This document shows positions 60,462-64,000 of a DNA stretch of 64,000 nucleotides, piece by piece. How positions within the stretch are numbered: position 1 is the stretch's first letter; every line of letters starts with the position of its first letter. The notes beneath the pieces were generated by a model, which saw only the letters and a program-made list of their open reading frames with translations, ran no database searches and was not told where the DNA came from. Origin of the DNA: Lachnospiraceae bacterium (lineage in GTDB: Bacteria > Bacillota > Clostridia > Lachnospirales > Lachnospiraceae); NCBI GenBank assembly GCA_910574285.1, contig CAJTAL010000006.1:62001-126000 (forward strand). The letters are read 5' to 3'. A program made the position numbers and the translations under genes.

Positions 60462-61331
60462 ATGGAAATGAGCAGATTGGTTATGCTGATCCTTGCGACG
60501 GCGCTGGTTCTGGCGTGGATTATACTGGCGACAAAGTATGAGAAAATGTATGCGGGAATGGTGCGTTCCATTGACCCGAAAGAATATAAGTATCCGGAAT
60601 TATTCTGCGTGGGATTCGCTTTGATGAAATTCCTGAAGATCGACAGCAAGAGCAAGAGTGCAAGGAAAAGAATCAAGGAGATTGCCGAAGTGCAGGGGAA
60701 GCGGTATGCGGAGTATTATTTCTACGTGATCAACGCGGCGAAGTGGACCTATGGATTCACGGTACTGGTGTTATTGGAGATACTGGGCGCGCTGGCAGAT
60801 TCTTCGATGGCCGTATGGATGGGAGCGGTTCTGTCGGCGCTGCTGATGTGGTATGTGGAAGAAGCGTTGAACGATAAGCTGGAGGCGCGCAGAGACGAAC
60901 TTCTTGCGGATATGCCGCAGATGCTCTCGAAACTGACGCTGCTTGTTAATTCGGGTATGGTAGTGCGCGAAGCCTGGAAGAAAGTGGCATACGGCGGAGA
61001 GCGGGAGCTTTACAGAGAGATGCAGATGACGGTGCAGGAGATGCAGAACGGAATCTCAGAATTAGAGGCATACCGGAATTTCGCCGAGAGATGTTCCGTC
61101 AAGCAGATACGCAGGTTCGCGTCCACGATGATCCAGAATATGCAGAAGGGAAATGCGGAGATCTCGTATTTCTTAAGAGAGATGTCGGACGAGATGTGGG
61201 ATGAGAAGAAGCATCTGGTAAAAAGGAAAGGCGAGGCGGCAAATTCAAAGCTGGTGCTGCCTACCACCATGATTTTCGTAGGGATACTGATCATGATTAT
61301 GGTTCCGGCATTTTTGGGAATGAAGCTGTAA
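60462..61331 (+). CDS. tadC: Tad pilus inner-membrane platform protein TadC
   Basis: 289 aa T2SSF-family protein: one N-terminal helix, helices near 95-115 and 118-135, and a C-terminal helix (MIFVGILIMIMVPAFLGM). ADMPQMLSKLTLLVNSGMVV is the characteristic F-domain start. Follows tadB by 19 nt. Confidence 0.92.
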   Translation: MEMSRLVMLILATALVLAWIILATKYEKMYAGMVRSIDPKEYKYPELFCVGFALMKFLKIDSKSKSARKRIKEIAEVQGKRYAEYYFYVINAAKWTYGFTVLVLLEILGALADSSMAVWMGAVLSALLMWYVEEALNDKLEARRDELLADMPQMLSKLTLLVNSGMVVREAWKKVAYGGERELYREMQMTVQEMQNGISELEAYRNFAERCSVKQIRRFASTMIQNMQKGNAEISYFLREMSDEMWDEKKHLVKRKGEAANSKLVLPTTMIFVGILIMIMVPAFLGMKL

Positions 61332-61385
61332 GCAAATGGGAAACCATTTGACTTAGATAAAATGTAAAAAGAAGGAGAAAGTACA

Positions 61386-61637
61386 ATGAGAGAAAACTTA
61401 GAGAAAATGTATTGGGCATGGGAGACGAATGTAACGGAGAAGCTGGAAGACTGGTGTTATAACTGGAAATATAATTTCGCGGAAAAGTTTGTGAAGGATG
61501 AAGAAGGGGATACCAATATGGTTTCCATGATTGTGCTTATTGTAATTGTGATTGCGGTTGCGGCTATTTTTAAAGATAGGTTGGGACAAGTAGTAGAGGC
61601 TGCATTTGATAAATTAACTGATTTTATTGGTCAATAA
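61386..61637 (+). CDS. Flp1-family type IVb pilin
   Basis: 83 aa. Long charged N-terminal segment (about 50 residues), then DEEGDTNMVSMIVLIVIVIA, the pilin-type processing/hydrophobic helix, and a short C-terminus. This is the Flp1-like form of Gram-positive Tad loci; the leader is longer than in classic Flp. Processing would be before the hydrophobic helix. AAGGAGAAAG lies upstream. Confidence 0.88.
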   Translation: MRENLEKMYWAWETNVTEKLEDWCYNWKYNFAEKFVKDEEGDTNMVSMIVLIVIVIAVAAIFKDRLGQVVEAAFDKLTDFIGQ

Positions 61638-61700
61638 GAATTCGGATACAATTATGTGAAATTTCTGCCATAAAAAGTGTTTCACAACAGGCAGACTCGA

Positions 61701-62411
61701 ATGGAAAAGGACATGAAAAACAGAAAAAATGAAAAAGGCGCCGTCATGGTAGAAGCGACCATCTACATGCCTCTCGTACTCTGTACCGTGATGGCGCTGT
61801 TATATCTGGCTTTATTCAACATGCAGGAGTACATGCTGATGTACCAGGCGCAGCGTGCGGCGGCGGTTGTGTCCCGCGAAGAGGCGTATCTGGGATATGA
61901 AAAATTCGGCATGGGGGACGACAATGAGATTGATTTTGACTGGGGAGAGGGAAATGTCCCGTCTGACAGGGAAGTAACGGCCTATTATGAAGCTTACCAT
62001 AACAGTATGAAGGCTTTGTACAGAGGGATTGGCAGACTATTCTCGGGAGGAGGCGCCCGGATGGATTATAGCGCCAGGTTCTCGGATGCGGCAAGAGAAT
62101 CTGCTGTTATAGTGCTTGGAAATATCAGTAACCCTGAGATACAGGTAGACAGAGGCTTCCTGGGGACGGAGGTCAAGGTGACCATCAGGCATTCCCTTCC
62201 CGTGCCGGGAATTTTGAAGTATCTGAATTATGAAGGGGGAACGACCATCCGTGTCGCGGCTTACAGTTATTCCGTGAATCCCAGTGAATTCGTCAGAAAT
62301 GTTGATCTGGCGGTGGACCTGGTCTCATACATCATGAAGAAGCTTGGACTTGGCAACAGCTACAGTGCATTTCTGGAAAAAACGAATAAGGTTCTTGATA
62401 TGATACTTTGA
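61701..62411 (+). CDS. TadE-like pseudopilin
   Basis: 236 aa (from ATG 61701; 61713 is another possible start, none with a strong ribosome site). N-terminal KGAVMVEATIYMPLVLCTVM is the TadE-type helix with Glu near position 23-25, followed by a soluble extracellular domain rich in Tyr. Minor pseudopilin of the Tad machine. Confidence 0.8.
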   Translation: MEKDMKNRKNEKGAVMVEATIYMPLVLCTVMALLYLALFNMQEYMLMYQAQRAAAVVSREEAYLGYEKFGMGDDNEIDFDWGEGNVPSDREVTAYYEAYHNSMKALYRGIGRLFSGGGARMDYSARFSDAARESAVIVLGNISNPEIQVDRGFLGTEVKVTIRHSLPVPGILKYLNYEGGTTIRVAAYSYSVNPSEFVRNVDLAVDLVSYIMKKLGLGNSYSAFLEKTNKVLDMIL

Positions 62412-62492
62412 TGTACGGACAGATGCATGCCGGAGGACAGGCAGACAGCAGATTGACAGCAGATTGACGGTGGATGAACAGGAGGAAAGGCG

Positions 62493-64000
62493 TTGGAGAT
62501 TTTTTATAGAAGGAAAGGAACGATATCGGTATTTTTGACGATCATACTGCTTCCTGTTCTGTTGCTGGGAGGAATGACGACGGATGCCTCGCGTATCTTT
62601 ATGTCGAAGGTTGTGATCTCAGACGCCGGGGAGATGACGATGAACGCGGCTCTGGCTCAGTATAATGAAGATTTGCATGATGAATATGGATTATTGGTGA
62701 TGGACCGGCCGCCGGAGGCCATGAAAAGCGAGTTGGAACAGTATTTTAACGGTTCGCTGAATGGTACGGGCATGCCGGGAGAGAGAGATTATGACAGGAT
62801 TCTGGATCTGCTGACTAAGAAATTTGACGCCATCAACGTACTGGGTTCGGAGATATACCAGACGGAAGTGGAGAAGCAGCAGATTCTTGAATACATGAAA
62901 TACAGGGCGCCGGTATGCCTGACAGAATTGGTGGTTGATAAGCTTAAGCAGTTAAAGGACACCAAAAAGAAGGCGGAGGCGATGAAAAAGCAGATGAAAT
63001 TCGGCGAAGCCATGGAAGACTGCCATAACGAGTTCAAAAAAGCAAAAGAAGCATTGGATACGCTGGATGGAGTGATAAATCGCCTGCAGCCGCAGACGAT
63101 CGAAAGAGAGTTGTCAGATACCAGGGATGAATACGAGGGGACTGTATCGAACGCGCTGCTGATGTGGGCGGCAACCCAGAGATACGACGACAGATTGTCG
63201 TCTTCATCGACCGGAGACATGAAAGCTTCAGTGGAGTCGTTTCTGGGGGTGGTGAAGGATGTCAATCTGTCGGCGCCGTGTACGGAAAGTTCTTTTCATG
63301 CTTATACCAGCAGTATGTATTATATGAACAGCATCAATGATATGGGAGGAATATCGAAGCTTTTAGAGAGAAGCGCTTCGACACAGGAAGGAGAAGAAGG
63401 ATCTGGAGAAGAGGGCCAGGAGTCAGAATCAGAGACAGAGGAAGAAGAGGATGATTCCGCAGAGCTGGAAGCATTAGCAGACGCTTACAGGAGAGAAGCG
63501 GAGAGGATAGAGGTTTATCCGGAGCTGCTGCTTCAAACTGCGAGTCCCTGTATAGAAAAGCATCATACTGCATTAAAGGGATATTTGGACAGTGCGAATG
63601 GAGCCAAGGAGGCGGCGGAAGAAGCCTATGACAGATTAAAGAAAGTAAAGAAGGAATTAGAGAAGGCAAAAGCGGCATTTTCAGAATGGGATACGGCAAA
63701 TGGGGAGTTAAAAAGCGCGGGACAGGATACGGGGAGCATGGATGAAGAGGTCAGTCATTACCGTGACTTTTTCTTTTCTTCCGACGGGACAGGCAATGCG
63801 GATTTTGAACAGATAGAGAGCCTGATGTCGGATGTGAAGGAAAACCAGCAGTATTTCCATAAATTGATGGAAGTGCTGAAGGGAGAAAAATTCTGGGATA
63901 AATCTATAGCCAAGGAGTCAGGAAGCGCCCAACTTGAGGAATATAAGAAAAAAGCTTTGAATTCTATATCAGGGCTTAATAAGAAGGACTGCGGTACTTG
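62493..64000 (+). CDS. DUF5702/TadG-like protein, N-terminal part
   Basis: Gene runs off the right edge; the frame is open for all 502 visible codons. TTG at 62493 follows GGAGG by 7 nt. It starts with a short basic stretch and a membrane helix (TISVFLTIILLPVLLLGGMTT; about residues 10-30), then an extracellular coiled-coil-rich region with a Glu-rich stretch (about 305-325). Layout fits the DUF5702/TadG-like proteins at the end of Lachnospiraceae Tad operons, which may anchor or cap the pilus. The end lies outside the window. Confidence 0.75.
   Translation, partial: MEIFYRRKGTISVFLTIILLPVLLLGGMTTDASRIFMSKVVISDAGEMTMNAALAQYNEDLHDEYGLLVMDRPPEAMKSELEQYFNGSLNGTGMPGERDYDRILDLLTKKFDAINVLGSEIYQTEVEKQQILEYMKYRAPVCLTELVVDKLKQLKDTKKKAEAMKKQMKFGEAMEDCHNEFKKAKEALDTLDGVINRLQPQTIERELSDTRDEYEGTVSNALLMWAATQRYDDRLSSSSTGDMKASVESFLGVVKDVNLSAPCTESSFHAYTSSMYYMNSINDMGGISKLLERSASTQEGEEGSGEEGQESESETEEEEDDSAELEALADAYRREAERIEVYPELLLQTASPCIEKHHTALKGYLDSANGAKEAAEEAYDRLKKVKKELEKAKAAFSEWDTANGELKSAGQDTGSMDEEVSHYRDFFFSSDGTGNADFEQIESLMSDVKENQQYFHKLMEVLKGEKFWDKSIAKESGSAQLEEYKKKALNSISGLNKKDCGT

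Noticed and set aside
1-64000. Prophage, integrative element or insertion sequence
   Set aside because: No integrase, transposase, terminal repeats or attachment duplications were seen; the single tRNA is followed by ordinary core genes.

Overview
This window looks like a piece of the chromosome of an anaerobic gut-type Firmicute of class Clostridia, most likely family Lachnospiraceae. The signs are an H/Na+-type V-ATPase operon instead of an F-type one at this locus, a Clostridia-style pgi/decarboxylase/gmk-like/holB/ricT/rsmI block, a glycogen branching enzyme, a BirA-controlled bioY, a sortase-anchored BspA-type leucine-rich-repeat protein with a PKTGD-type tail, and a Gram-positive Tad pilus cluster. 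No species can be named from the sequence. I see no rRNA, transposase, prophage, plasmid origin or CRISPR array. One tRNA (Lys, anticodon CTT) is present.

Layout. 1-8823: tail of an FtsX-like permease, mtnN, an unknown membrane protein, then a tightly packed, partly overlapping run (pgi, PLP decarboxylase, guanylate-kinase-like, holB, ricT, trmN6-like). 8854-11261: tRNA-Lys unit, rsmI, and a strongly biased (highly expressed) MsmK/UgpC-type sugar ABC ATPase. 11351-11651: a compact convergent locus with the architecture of a par/Fst type I toxin-antitoxin. 11797-16769: FHA-containing Ser/Thr kinase, a CdaR/PucR-type regulator and a YbhJ-type aconitase-family hydratase. 16853-19564: ECF sigma factor with a membrane-anchored beta-propeller partner. 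19598-20327: bioY on the minus strand under a BirA box. 20446-21022: a promoter-to-terminator transcript with no long ORF. 21261-26983: a 1194-residue TPR / coiled-coil / polyacidic / AAA+-like protein, then glgB. 27005-29708 (minus): DUF1002 protein, thioredoxin, a 45-residue basic peptide, trmB.

29864-38648: complete V-type ATPase operon (H/G, C, I, K, F, E, A, B, D). 38802-42112: secreted Gly/His-rich protein, ECF sigma factor, RsgI-like anti-sigma protein with a matching His/Gly tail, MATE transporter. 42182-46962: small acidic protein, shikimate-kinase-like protein, murA with a long repeat-bearing leader, O-antigen-ligase-like polymerase. 47072-48867 (minus): methyltransferase and an SDR oxidoreductase. 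49201-53515: BspA-type surface protein, a small AT-rich P-loop kinase, an AAA-like ATPase fused to a PD-(D/E)XK nuclease domain. 53597-64000: a 995-residue receptor-like Ser/Thr kinase with a beta-propeller, a minus-strand XRE regulator, and a Tad pilus operon (tadZ, tadA, tadB, tadC, Flp1-like pilin, TadE-like, DUF5702/TadG-like) running off the end.

The most promising little-described items are the par-like type I toxin-antitoxin locus, the promoter-terminator RNA at 20446-21022, the degenerate CbxX/EccA-like ATPase with a polyacidic belt, the tandem hairpin repeats in the murA leader, and the two sigma/anti-sigma modules with unusual sensor domains.
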